From Amycolatopsis palatopharyngis (GTDB lineage Bacteria > Actinomycetota > Actinomycetes > Mycobacteriales > Pseudonocardiaceae), in the NCBI RefSeq assembly GCF_003385185.1, contig NZ_PQHZ01000031.1, positions 18,042 to 82,041 on the forward strand: DNA of 64,000 nt. Direction: 5' to 3'. Under the pieces are notes generated by a model. That model searched no databases. It had not been told where the DNA came from and saw only the letters and a list, made by a program, of their open reading frames with translations. Made by a program: the position numbers and the translations under genes. Shown here one piece after another: positions 6,356 through 14,038 of this stretch; within the stretch, counting starts at the first letter, position 1; the number at the start of each line of letters is the position of its first letter.

Positions 6356-6507
6356 CGCCGCCGCAGCTTTCGCGGCCGGCTGGAGGTGACCTCGGTGAGC
6401 CGATCGCGCAGCCTTCGGATCGCGGCGTCGGCCTGGCGGACGAGCTCGTACTCGTCGACCGGAGGCCGGTCTGGCGCCTCCGGCAGCCTTCCGGGTCGGC
6501 CGGTCAT
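6352..6507 (-). CDS. Small basic helical protein, 51 residues
   Basis: Begins MTGRPGRLPEAPDRPPVDEY, then an amphipathic helix (ELVRQADAAIRRLRDRLTEV) and a basic tail ending RKLRRR. Both ends are fixed by four-base overlaps: its ATG overlaps the stop of the membrane gene upstream, and its stop overlaps the GTG of the 34-residue gene downstream. No family is recognised. The helix could form a coiled coil or bind DNA through its basic tail. Confidence 0.5.
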   Translation of the reverse strand: MTGRPGRLPEAPDRPPVDEYELVRQADAAIRRLRDRLTEVTSSRPRKLRRR

Positions 6508-6695
6508 CGCCGCCCGACCCGGGAGTACTGCACGGTGCGAACGTGGGCGATGGTCACGAGCGCAACCAGGTACGCCCCGAGCAGGAGCAAGATCGCAATC
6601 GTCGCGCCTTCGGACGCGCTGATGCCGAGGTCTCGCGGCGACAGCGTGCTTGCGAGGTGCACCACGCCGACCGCGAGCGCGGTGAGCGGGAACAT
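6504..6695 (-). CDS. Small two-span membrane protein, start uncertain
   Basis: From the ATG at 6695 the product is 63 residues with two membrane segments (FPLTALAVGVVHLA and ATIAILLLLGAYLVALVTI) and a short basic tail. The frame stays open upstream to about 6923, but that part runs through 10-bp tandem repeats and looks non-coding; the Trp-rich stretch SWRWTWLL just before the chosen start may belong to the first membrane segment, so the true start could be a little further up. Its stop overlaps the next gene by ATGA. Confidence 0.5.
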   Translation of the reverse strand: MFPLTALAVGVVHLASTLSPRDLGISASEGATIAILLLLGAYLVALVTIAHVRTVQYSRVGRR

Positions 6696-6784
6696 GAGTA
6701 GCCACGTCCATCGCCAGCTCGTGAGCGTGGTGTGGCGTGGGACGGCGTGGGACGGGACGTGGGACGACCTGCCCTTACTCGGCG

Positions 6785-6878
6785 CTCCTTCGGACTCCTT
6801 CAGGTTGGGCCGAATTCGTGGCCTGACCTGCCGAAACGCTCCTTGGGACTCCTTCGGACTCCTTCGGGCTCCTTGGTG
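6785..6878. repeat. 10-bp tandem repeats, unit CTCCTTCGGA
   Basis: Two units start at 6785 and four more at 6839, 6849, 6859 and 6869, each CTCCTT followed by four variable bases. They occupy the region between the membrane gene cassette and the first chromosomal gene. No gene is supported between about 6700 and 7026. Confidence 0.7.
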
Positions 6879-7026
6879 GAAAACCCCAGGTCGGCCGGGC
6901 GCATCCACCCCCCGACGGCGCATGCGCCCGGCCGTCGATCCGTTCGGGTGAATTGATGATCGTAGCGCGGGTGACCAGCATCGGATAACCCCAAGTACGG
7001 AAAACGTTACGAGAAGTTACGGCCGG

Positions 7027-7299
7027 TCAGCGTCGGCGGGCGCCGCCCAGCACGAGCCGGACCACGCCGAGCAGCACGACCGAGCCGAGCACGGCGACCC
7101 CGAAACTGGCGAGGTCGAATTCGAATGTCTTCTCGTTCCCGGTGATCAGCTGGTAGATCAACCCGCCGAGGGTCGCGCCGACGACGCCGACCAGCACGCT
7201 GACGAGGCAGCCCTGCTTGCGCCGGTCGCGACCACCGATCACGAGGTTCGCGGCCCAACCGGCCAATGCGCCGAAGACGATCCAGGAGAAGAAGCCCAT
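7027..7299 (-). CDS. GlsB/YeaQ/YmgE-family membrane protein
   Basis: A 90-residue protein with three membrane segments (about 3-22, 31-53 and 63-84). It carries the family pattern: an N-terminal WIVFGALAGWAANLV, then GGRDRRKQGC at the first loop, then a glycine-rich second segment (GVVGATLGGLIYQLI). Members are small stress-associated membrane proteins, sometimes labelled transglycosylase-associated; their biochemical role is not settled. Full length for the family. It lies 18 bases downstream of moeA on the same strand and is probably co-transcribed with it. Confidence 0.9.
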   Translation of the reverse strand: MGFFSWIVFGALAGWAANLVIGGRDRRKQGCLVSVLVGVVGATLGGLIYQLITGNEKTFEFDLASFGVAVLGSVVLLGVVRLVLGGARRR

Positions 7300-7317
7300 C
7301 TCCCCACGCTACTGCGA

Positions 7318-8583
7318 TCAGCCGAGCAGCAGCACTTCCGCCTCGGTGCCCGCGGCCGCCTCTGTGACATCTTCTGGCAGCACGATCAGGCAGTTCGCCT
7401 GTGTGAACGCGGCCAGCAGGTGCGAACCGGGCCCGCCCCTCGGGCCGACGACGCCGGTGACCTGTGCGGCGGGACCGGACTCGGCGTTGCCGGGTGGGGT
7501 GTAGTACCCCCGCCGGTACTGGCGCTTGCCCGAGGGCGAGGTGAGGGTCTCGGTGAGCCGGGCGGCGACCTTCGTGCGCTGCACCTGCTCGTGGCCGAGT
7601 ACGGCGCGCAACGCTGGACGCAGGAAGACCTCGAAGGAGACGAGAACGGCGACCGGGTTTCCCGGCAGGGTCACCACCGGGACCCCGTTCCAGCGGCCAC
7701 AGCCCTGCGGTCCGCCCGGCTGCATCCCGACCTTCGCGAACTCCACGCCGACCCCGGTGAGCGCGTCCTTGACCACCTCGTACGCGCCCGCGCTGACCCC
7801 GCCGGAGGTGACGACGAGATCGGTGGTCGCCAGCCTCGGTTCGATCGCGCCCCGGAACGTCTCGACGTCGTCGGCGACACTGCGCACGGTTTCCACCTCG
7901 CAGCCGAGGCCCCGCAGCGCGGCCGTGAGCATCACGCTGTTCGACTCGTAGATCTGCCCGTGCCGCAGTGGTTCGGGCGGTAGCACCAGTTCCGATCCGG
8001 TGGAGACCACGAGCACCCGCGGCGCGGCGTGGACGGTGAGCCGGTCGAGACCGACCGCCGCGGCAAGGCCGAGGTGCGCGGCCCCCAGAAGGGTTCCCCC
8101 CGCCAGTGCGAGGCTGCCGCTCGCGACGTCCTCGCCTGTCCGGCGCACGTGTGCGCCGGGGTCGGCTCCGGCGAGCACACGCACGACCGGTTCCGTGCCC
8201 GGATCGCTGCCCGGCCAGCCACTGCCCTCGGTGCGTTCGACCGGGACCACGCTGTCCGCGCCGGAGGGCATGGCGGCACCGGTCATGATCCGATGCGCGG
8301 TACCGGGCAGCAGCGCGGGGACGTCCGTGCGACCGGCGGGAATGTCCGCCACCACGGGGAGTTCGACGGGTTCGTCCGAGCTCGCGCCGACGACGTCGAC
8401 CGAGCGCACGGCGAAACCGTCCATCGCCGAATTGTCGAACGGTGGCAGCGACACACCGGCATGGACGTCGGCGACGAGCACCTTTCCGGCGCAGTCGGCC
8501 AATGGCAGTTCCACACCTGGGGGACGCGACAGCAGTGCTGTCACCTTCGCGAGATGGTCTTCGACGGAGATCACGCCGACCAT
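7318..8583 (-). CDS. moeA: Molybdopterin molybdenumtransferase MoeA
   Basis: A 421-residue MoeA-type protein, which inserts molybdate into adenylylated molybdopterin in the last step of cofactor synthesis. The signature PPFDNSAMDGFAVR is at residues 48-60, GTAHRIMTGAAMP at 94-106, the MPT-binding TSGGVSAGAYE at 259-269, and LPGNPVAVLVSFE at 306-318. Length is normal. A homologue (moeA2) also lies close to groEL2 in M. tuberculosis, consistent with groEL at 12232 here. The gene is divergent from the AIM24-like gene at 8663 with an 80-bp gap, and the GlsB-like gene follows. Confidence 0.93.
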   Translation of the reverse strand: MVGVISVEDHLAKVTALLSRPPGVELPLADCAGKVLVADVHAGVSLPPFDNSAMDGFAVRSVDVVGASSDEPVELPVVADIPAGRTDVPALLPGTAHRIMTGAAMPSGADSVVPVERTEGSGWPGSDPGTEPVVRVLAGADPGAHVRRTGEDVASGSLALAGGTLLGAAHLGLAAAVGLDRLTVHAAPRVLVVSTGSELVLPPEPLRHGQIYESNSVMLTAALRGLGCEVETVRSVADDVETFRGAIEPRLATTDLVVTSGGVSAGAYEVVKDALTGVGVEFAKVGMQPGGPQGCGRWNGVPVVTLPGNPVAVLVSFEVFLRPALRAVLGHEQVQRTKVAARLTETLTSPSGKRQYRRGYYTPPGNAESGPAAQVTGVVGPRGGPGSHLLAAFTQANCLIVLPEDVTEAAAGTEAEVLLLG

Positions 8584-8662
8584 CCTCCCCCGGGGCCTCC
8601 GGCATGCAAGACTCTCCCCGCGTTCGTGCTCGCCGGGCGTCTGTGGGGAGAGGAAAGAGCCG

Positions 8663-9340
8663 ATGCAGGTACAGGTCCGTCACCAACCGTCGTTCGCCGT
8701 GGCCAGACTGCTGCTCGCGCCGGGAGAGCCCGCGCAGGTCGAGGCGGGGGCGATGCTTGCGACCAGTTACGGGGTGCACGTCCAGTCGAGTTCACAGGGC
8801 GGCGTGATGAAGGGGCTCGGCAGGGCGTTCCTCTCCGGCGAATCGTTCTTCATCTCCACCTACACGGCGCCGCAGAACGGCGGTTGGGTGGACGTGGCGC
8901 CGAACCTGCCCGGCGACATCCAGTTGATCAACATGGATGGCCGGACCGGCTGGTGTGTCACCAAGGGATCCTGGCTGGCGTCCGCACACGGCGTGCACAC
9001 CGAGACCCGCTGGGGTGGCTTCGGCAAGTTGTTCGGCGGGGAGGGCGGATTCCTCACCCACGCCACGGGACAGGGGCCGCTCGTGGTCGCCTGTTACGGC
9101 GCGCTGGAGACGGTGAACCTGCAGCAGGGGGAGATGATCACCATCGACTCCGGGCATGTCGTGGCCTATGCCGACACGGTCCAGTCGCAGACCCGCAAGG
9201 TGGCTTCGGGCATGATCCAGTCGATGAAGAGCGGCGAGGGGCTCGTGTTCGACTTCGCGGGGCCGGGGCAGGTGCTGACCCAGACCCGGAACCCGAGCGC
9301 GCTGTCGAGCTGGATCGTCGCGCAGGTACCCAGCCGCTGA
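8663..9340 (+). CDS. AIM24/TIGR00266-family protein, long form
   Basis: A 225-residue all-beta protein of the AIM24 family. Recognisable parts are the start VRHQPSFAVARLLLAPGEP, the glycine-rich strand QGGVMKGLGRAFLSGESFF, the YTAPQNGGWVDVAPNLPGD segment and the C-terminal GEGLVFDFAGPGQVLTQTRN. Bacterial members are conserved but uncharacterised; the mitochondrial relative helps maintain inner-membrane architecture. ATG with GAGAGGAAAGAG upstream fixes the start. A shortened paralogue follows 42 bases downstream, likely in the same transcript. Confidence 0.88.
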   Translation: MQVQVRHQPSFAVARLLLAPGEPAQVEAGAMLATSYGVHVQSSSQGGVMKGLGRAFLSGESFFISTYTAPQNGGWVDVAPNLPGDIQLINMDGRTGWCVTKGSWLASAHGVHTETRWGGFGKLFGGEGGFLTHATGQGPLVVACYGALETVNLQQGEMITIDSGHVVAYADTVQSQTRKVASGMIQSMKSGEGLVFDFAGPGQVLTQTRNPSALSSWIVAQVPSR

Positions 9341-9382
9341 GGCGGGCGTCGCGGCGGCTGGGAACGGGCGGGGAGAGGGAGC

Positions 9383-9985
9383 ATGGAGGTCCAGACCAGG
9401 CACACGCCGGCGTTTGGCGTGGCCCGTGTCGTGCTGGCTGCGGGTGAGGCCGTGCAGGCCGACGCCGAGGCGAAGGTCGCGAGCAGCTTCGGGATGGGTG
9501 AGTCGCGGCAAGCTCGTGGTGCACGTGGGCGCGGGCCGACGATCTTCACCGCGCCCGGGGACGGCGGCTGGGTCGATCTGGCGCCGCGCCATCCTGGCGA
9601 TGTCTACGCGCTGGGCTTCGACGGGCGGACCGGGTGGTCGATCGCCAGGAACGTCGTACTCGCGCGCCCGCCGACGATCCGGCCCGACGAATCGTGGCCG
9701 CCACTGCAGTCCTTGTTCGGCTCGGACTCGGGCTTCCTCGAGCACTACAGCGGGCACGGCCAGCTGGTGCTGGCCGCGGCGGGCCCGGTGGACGCACTCA
9801 CGCTGGACCGGGGCGAGGTCATCACGGTGACCCCCGGCTTCCTGCTCGCCTATCCGGACTCGCTGCAGTGCCGCCTGCGCGCGGTCGACCCGGCGGGTCC
9901 GCAGTCGGTGCGCACGGGCGAGGGGCTCGAACTCGACTTCGCCGGCCCCGGCACCGTGCTGCTCCAGGCCCGCCGGCATTCCTGA
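9383..9985 (+). CDS. AIM24-family protein, short paralogue
   Basis: A 200-residue paralogue of the preceding gene. Start, centre and end align with it (RHTPAFGVARVVLAAGE, GDGGWVDLAPRHPGD, GEGLELDFAGPGTVLLQARR). The glycine-rich segment of about 25 residues after position 38 is replaced by a short Arg-rich piece (GMGESRQARGARGRG). The family's core fold may survive this, but one sheet edge would be altered. It shares an operon with the long form and ends just before a palindromic repeat. Function unknown. Confidence 0.8.
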   Translation: MEVQTRHTPAFGVARVVLAAGEAVQADAEAKVASSFGMGESRQARGARGRGPTIFTAPGDGGWVDLAPRHPGDVYALGFDGRTGWSIARNVVLARPPTIRPDESWPPLQSLFGSDSGFLEHYSGHGQLVLAAAGPVDALTLDRGEVITVTPGFLLAYPDSLQCRLRAVDPAGPQSVRTGEGLELDFAGPGTVLLQARRHS

Positions 9986-9998
9986 GCCCCCGACACGG

Positions 9999-10024
9999 CT
10001 CGCACTTTCCCGGGAAAGTGCGAG
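9999..10024. repeat. Perfect palindrome of the CTTTCCCGGGAAAG family
   Basis: A 26-bp perfect palindrome whose core is GCACTTTCCCGGGAAAGTGC. It lies 14 bases after the stop of the AIM24 paralogue. Five relatives occur at 31847, 31910, 39515, 39558 and 39601. It can form a long hairpin and may double as a terminator. Confidence 0.85.
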
Positions 10025-10079
10025 CGCGGGGTGATGCGCGACCACTTGCGGGTCGACTGAATTCCGAACGAATTGCCCA

Positions 10080-10107
10080 TTGCCCGACGCCGTTATTCCG
10101 GTAGCGT
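10080..10107 (+). promoter_or_regulatory. Candidate promoter of the cold-shock gene
   Basis: TTGCCC at 10080-10085 and TAGCGT at 10102-10107 are separated by 16 bp, a fair match to a housekeeping promoter. The transcript would have a leader of about 60 bases before the GTG at 10176, as is usual for cold-shock genes. Confidence 0.4.
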
Positions 10108-10175
10108 GATCGAAGCTTCACGCGACGGCGGGGTGCAGCTGCCGTCGTTTTTCGGCTGTATCCAAGGAGGACACC

Positions 10176-10382
10176 GTGGCTGTTGGCACGGTCAAGTGGT
10201 TCAACTCGGAAAAGGGCTACGGATTCATCGAGTCCCCGGAAGGCCCCGATGTGTTCGTACATTACTCGGCCATTCAGGCCGACGGATTCCGCACTCTCGA
10301 TGAGGGCGATCGTGTGGAGTTCGAGGTGCAGGCGGGCCGGGACGGCCGGAGTCAAGCCGCGGGCGTCCGCAAGGTCTCCTGA
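10176..10382 (+). CDS. CspA-family cold-shock protein
   Basis: A 68-residue single cold-shock domain. It has both RNA-binding motifs, KGYGFIE (RNP1 type) and DVFVHYSAI (RNP2 type), and the start GTVKWFNSEKG. Such proteins bind single-stranded RNA and DNA and melt structures in mRNA. GTG start with AAGGAGGACACC upstream, a strong binding site. It stands alone between the AIM24 pair and the kinase gene. Length and sequence are typical. The second cold-shock-domain protein in the window (61403) is of a different, longer type. Confidence 0.95.
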   Translation: MAVGTVKWFNSEKGYGFIESPEGPDVFVHYSAIQADGFRTLDEGDRVEFEVQAGRDGRSQAAGVRKVS

Positions 10383-10469
10383 AGCATCCTCCCGGTTCGC
10401 GGGCAGCGTCCTCCTGGCTAACGGAGACGCTCCGCGTCATCGGCCCCACGGCGCGTTAGGCTGCGCGGC

Positions 10470-11975
10470 GTGACAGGCGATGTGTCGGGGGACCTCACCG
10501 GTCGCCGGTTGGGCAATTACCGCATTGACGGTGTGCTCGGCAAGGGCGGCATGAGCGTGATGTACAAGGCCACCGACGTGCGGCTGGGTCGCAAGGTGGC
10601 GCTCAAGGTCATCGGGGAGCACCTCGGTGCCGATGCCGAGTTCCGTGAGCGGTTCGTCGACGAGGCGCGCAACACCTCGGCCATCGATCACGCGAACATC
10701 GTGCCGCTGTACGACTTCGGCGAGCTCGACGGCATGCTCTACATCGCCATGCGGCTCGTCGACGGGTCCGACCTCGCGAGCCTGATCAGCGCGGGACCGA
10801 TGGCTCCCGAACGCGCGGTGAGCCTCCTGGAACAGGTGGCCGACGCGCTGGACACGCTGCACGGCAGGGGGCTGGTGCATCTCGACGTCAAGCCGGCCAA
10901 CGTGCTGGTCACCAGCAGGGAGTCCGCACGGGAACACGTCTATGTCGCCGATTTCGGGCTGACCAGGCGCGGGGCCACCGGCCATCGCACCCGTGGCGGG
11001 GACTTCCTCGGATCGCCCACCTATGCGGCCCCCGAACATCTGCGAGGTGAGCCCCTCGACGGGCGCACCGATCAGTACGCGCTGGCCTGCGTGCTCTTTG
11101 CCTGCCTGACCGGCAAGCCGCCCTACCAGGGTGATGTACCTGCCGTGATCAAGGGGCACCTCGGGGGCGAGCCTCCTTCGGCGGCGAGGGCGGCCGCGCT
11201 GCCCGCGTCCATCGACGAGGTGATCCGGCGGGGCATGGCCAGGACTCCGGACGATCGCTACGGCAGTTGCGGGGAGCTGATCTCCGCGGCCGGGGCCGCC
11301 CTCGCGCGCAACCCCGCGCCGGTGGGCACCGCGGCCCGAACGGGAGAGGGGACGCCGGTGCAGCCGTACGGGCAACACGGTCAGGGAAACCAGCACGGGC
11401 AGGGAAACCAGCACGGACAGGGCAGGCCGAACGGACAGCAGCCGTACGGCGCTCCGCCGCCCGGTTACGGACAGCAGAGCCCGCAGGGGCAGCCGCAGCA
11501 GCAGGGTCCGCATCCCGGATACGCCCAAGGCGGACAGCAGGGGCTCGGCACTCCGCCGCAGGGTTTCGCTCCCGGCTACGGTCAGCCACAGGGGCCGGGG
11601 CCCTACCAGCAGGTGCCGATGGCGCAGCAACAGCCGCCGCATGGGTACGGGCCGCCGCAGGGTGACCCGATGCGGATGCGGCCGCAGGCCGCGGCCGGTA
11701 GTTCGCCCTTCACGCAGCCCGAGAGCGGTGGCAAGAAGTGGATGATCTGGGTGGGCGTCGCCGCGTTGGTGGTGGCGGGCGTTGTCCTCACATTGGTGCT
11801 CCTGCTCGGCGGTGACGACGAGCAGGGCAGCGGTGACACACCCGTGCCCGAGCCGGACGCCACCGCTCCGCCGATCCCCGTCGGTCCCGGCGACTCCTCG
11901 CCGAGCCAGGGCAACGCCCCTGCCGAGCGCGGCAGTCCGCCGCCCACATCCATCCCCGTGGTGCCGGGTAACTGA
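10470..11975 (+). CDS. PknB-like Ser/Thr protein kinase with one membrane span
   Basis: A 501-residue kinase. Residues 10-275 form a Hanks-type kinase domain: glycine loop GKGGMS at 24-29, Lys46 in VALKV, the catalytic loop VHLDVKPANVL with Asp139, and DFG at 161-163. The usual HRD is HLD, so this is a non-RD kinase and may not depend on activation-loop phosphorylation in the usual way. Then comes a Gln/Pro/Gly-rich cytoplasmic linker with QGNQHG repeats, a membrane span at about 424-447, and a short Pro-rich outside tail without PASTA repeats. The GTG at 10470 is the first good start. It lies just upstream of groEL but is separated from it by CIRCE elements. Confidence 0.9.
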   Translation: MTGDVSGDLTGRRLGNYRIDGVLGKGGMSVMYKATDVRLGRKVALKVIGEHLGADAEFRERFVDEARNTSAIDHANIVPLYDFGELDGMLYIAMRLVDGSDLASLISAGPMAPERAVSLLEQVADALDTLHGRGLVHLDVKPANVLVTSRESAREHVYVADFGLTRRGATGHRTRGGDFLGSPTYAAPEHLRGEPLDGRTDQYALACVLFACLTGKPPYQGDVPAVIKGHLGGEPPSAARAAALPASIDEVIRRGMARTPDDRYGSCGELISAAGAALARNPAPVGTAARTGEGTPVQPYGQHGQGNQHGQGNQHGQGRPNGQQPYGAPPPGYGQQSPQGQPQQQGPHPGYAQGGQQGLGTPPQGFAPGYGQPQGPGPYQQVPMAQQQPPHGYGPPQGDPMRMRPQAAAGSSPFTQPESGGKKWMIWVGVAALVVAGVVLTLVLLLGGDDEQGSGDTPVPEPDATAPPIPVGPGDSSPSQGNAPAERGSPPPTSIPVVPGN

Positions 11976-11983
11976 CCCCGCTG

Positions 11984-12010
11984 CTTGCACTCTCACCCGG
12001 AGAGTGCTAA
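11984..12010. promoter_or_regulatory. CIRCE operator 1 (HrcA site) upstream of groEL
   Basis: CTTGCACTC, nine bases, then GAGTGCTAA: the CIRCE consensus TTAGCACTC-N9-GAGTGCTAA with two mismatches in the left arm. TTGCAC at 11985 and TAAAAC at 12008 could be -35 and -10 boxes spaced 17 bp, so HrcA binding would cover the promoter. Confidence 0.9.
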
Positions 12011-12018
12011 AACCGAGA

Positions 12019-12045
12019 TTGGCACTCGACGCCGTCGAGTGCTAG
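12019..12045. promoter_or_regulatory. CIRCE operator 2 (HrcA site) upstream of groEL
   Basis: TTGGCACTC, nine bases, then GAGTGCTAG, one mismatch per arm from the consensus. It is centred 35 bp downstream of the first CIRCE, and the inner spacer is itself palindromic (GACGCCGTC). Two tandem CIRCE sites imply tight heat-shock control. Confidence 0.9.
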
Positions 12046-12231
12046 GCGGGTGGTCGCCGACCGCTCGCCTGAAGGTCGGGACGGTGAGGCAGTGTTCTGG
12101 CGGGAATCTCCGCGGGAACTCAGTCGTCCGTCGCGGGCACCGAGCCTGGCCGAGGACGTGTCCTGCTACAGCGGGCAGCCGGAACACGGCTGTTCCGCTG
12201 GTAGCGCCCAATATCGGAGGACCACACCGCA

Positions 12232-13863
12232 ATGGCCAAACTGATCGCGTTCGACGAGGACGCCCGCCGCGGTCTTGAGCGCGGCCTCAACACCCTCGCC
12301 GAAGCCGTCAAGGTGACGCTCGGCCCCCGTGGCCGCAACGTCGTGCTCGAGAAGAAGTGGGGCGCGCCGACAATCACCAATGACGGTGTCTCCATCGCCA
12401 AGGAGATCGAGCTCGAGGACCCGTGGGAGAAGATCGGGGCAGAGCTCGTCAAGGAAGTTGCCAAGAAGACCGACGACGTCGCGGGTGACGGCACCACCAC
12501 CGCCACCGTGCTCGCCCAGGCTCTCGTCCGTGAGGGACTGCGCAACGTCGCCGCCGGTGCCGACCCCATCGCCCTCAAGCGTGGGATCGAGCAGGCCGTC
12601 GAGGCCGTCACCGAGCAGCTGCACAAGGCCGCCGTGCAGATCGAGACCAAGGAGCAGATCGCTGCTACCGCCTCGATCTCCGCTGCTGACCGCACCATCG
12701 GTGAGCTCATCGCCGAGGCGCTGGACAAGGTCGGCAAGGAAGGCGTCGTCACTGTTGAGGAGAGCAACACCTTCGGCCTCGAGCTCGAGCTCACCGAGGG
12801 TATGCGCTTCGACAAGGGCTACATCTCCGGTTACTTCGTGACCGACCCGGAGCGTCAGGAAGCCGAGCTGGAGGACCCCTACGTCCTGCTCTTCGGTTCC
12901 AAGATCTCCAACGTCAAGGACGTCCTGCCGCTGCTGGAGAAGGTCATCCAGTCCGGCAAGCCGCTGCTGATCATCGCCGAGGACGTCGAGGGCGAAGCCC
13001 TGGCCACCCTCGTCGTGAACAAGATCCGCGGCACGTTCAAGTCCGTCGCCGTCAAGGCGCCGGGCTTCGGCGACCGCCGCAAGGCCATCCTGCAGGACAT
13101 CGCGATCCTGACCGGTGGCCAGGTGATCACCGAGGACGTCGGTCTCAAGCTGGAGAACGCCGACCTCTCGCTGCTTGGTAAGGCCCGCAAGGCCGTCATC
13201 ACCAAGGACGAGACCACCATCGTCGAGGGTTCGGGCGACGCCGACCAGATTCAGGGTCGGGTCAACCAGATCCGCGCGGAGATCGAGAACTCGGACTCCG
13301 ACTACGACCGGGAGAAGCTCCAGGAGCGCCTGGCGAAGCTGGCCGGCGGCGTTGCCGTCATCAAGGCCGGCGCCGCCACCGAGGTGGAGCTCAAGGAGCG
13401 CAAGCACCGCATCGAGGACGCGGTGCGTAACGCCAAGGCCGCCGTCGAGGAGGGCATCGTCGCCGGTGGTGGCGTGGCTCTGCTGCAGGCTGCCGAGGCT
13501 GCCTTCGCCGGCCTCAAGCTCGAGGGCGACGAGGCCACCGGTGCCAACATCGTGAAGGTTGCGGTCGAGGCTCCGCTCAAGCAGATCGCGGTGAACTCCG
13601 GCCTCGAAGGCGGAGTCGTGGTGGAGAAGGTCAAGGGTCTGCCCCAGGGGCACGGCCTGAACGCCGCCACCGGCGAGTACGAGGACCTGCTCGCGGCCGG
13701 CGTGCCGGACCCGACCAAGGTCACTCGCTCCGCGCTGCAGAACGCCGCGTCCATCGCTGCGCTGTTCCTCACCACGGAGGCGGTCATCGCCGACAAGCCG
13801 GAGAAGGCTGGTGCCGCTCCGGCCGGTGACCCGACCGGCGGCATGGGCGGCATGGACTTCTGA
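12232..13863 (+). CDS. groEL: Chaperonin GroEL, lone copy without adjacent groES
   Basis: A 543-residue 60-kDa chaperonin, which folds proteins as a double heptameric ring with GroES. Clear marks are TLGPRGRNVVLEKKWGAPTI near residue 30, the ATP-site DGTTTATVLA near 86 and the C-terminal Gly-Met tail GGMGGMDF. Full length. There is no groES beside it, as with GroEL2-type genes of actinobacteria, which normally have a second groESL elsewhere. Two CIRCE operators and a leader of about 180 bases precede the start; a strong terminator follows. Codon use is strongly biased to preferred codons, as expected for a highly expressed gene. Confidence 0.98.
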   Translation: MAKLIAFDEDARRGLERGLNTLAEAVKVTLGPRGRNVVLEKKWGAPTITNDGVSIAKEIELEDPWEKIGAELVKEVAKKTDDVAGDGTTTATVLAQALVREGLRNVAAGADPIALKRGIEQAVEAVTEQLHKAAVQIETKEQIAATASISAADRTIGELIAEALDKVGKEGVVTVEESNTFGLELELTEGMRFDKGYISGYFVTDPERQEAELEDPYVLLFGSKISNVKDVLPLLEKVIQSGKPLLIIAEDVEGEALATLVVNKIRGTFKSVAVKAPGFGDRRKAILQDIAILTGGQVITEDVGLKLENADLSLLGKARKAVITKDETTIVEGSGDADQIQGRVNQIRAEIENSDSDYDREKLQERLAKLAGGVAVIKAGAATEVELKERKHRIEDAVRNAKAAVEEGIVAGGGVALLQAAEAAFAGLKLEGDEATGANIVKVAVEAPLKQIAVNSGLEGGVVVEKVKGLPQGHGLNAATGEYEDLLAAGVPDPTKVTRSALQNAASIAALFLTTEAVIADKPEKAGAAPAGDPTGGMGGMDF

Positions 13864-13901
13864 TCGGTTTTCCACCGATCTCGAGTTCAGTCGAGTAGCC
13901 A

Positions 13902-13943
13902 CACAGGGGCCCGGTTCCGCTTCGGCGGGACCGGGCCCCTGTG
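13902..13943 (+). terminator. Strong intrinsic terminator after groEL
   Basis: A 19-bp stem: CACAGGGGCCCGGTTCCGC at 13902-13920, TTCG loop, and its complement at 13925-13943 with one G-T pair. A smaller hairpin (GATCGG ... CCGATC) lies directly after the groEL stop. Confidence 0.9.
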
Positions 13944-14038
13944 CGTGTGCGGCTGATTTACCCGGATGGACCTTTCGCACCGGTAACTAACCACTTTACG
14001 TTCGATGGACTGGTGGGAATCTGGGCGGGAGGCAGACG

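Larger units (their letters stand above)
1..6900. mobile_element. Part of a prophage-like or integrative conjugative element (right end approximate)
   Basis: This stretch differs from the rest of the window. It consists of short tightly coupled genes of unknown function, a holin-like protein, a DUF2637/SpdB-like membrane protein, an XRE-HNH protein and an XRE/DUF397 regulatory pair. A holin suggests a prophage, while DUF2637 proteins are typical of actinomycete conjugative plasmids and integrative elements, so the type is unresolved. The first clearly chromosomal gene is the GlsB-like gene at 7027, so the right boundary is placed between the small membrane genes and it. No integrase, excisionase, terminase, TraB or attachment repeat is visible; these may lie left of the window. 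Confidence 0.55.

Noticed and set aside
6900..7026. Attachment site or tRNA at the element boundary
   Set aside because: No tRNA-like fold or direct repeat of useful length was found; only a short GTTACG duplication near 7005-7020.
12166..13980. A 604-codon frame antisense to groEL
   Set aside because: It is the mirror of a certain gene in high-GC DNA, has no ribosome binding site and no recognisable domain. Similar long antisense frames at 27109-28923 and 34917-36599 were rejected for the same reason.
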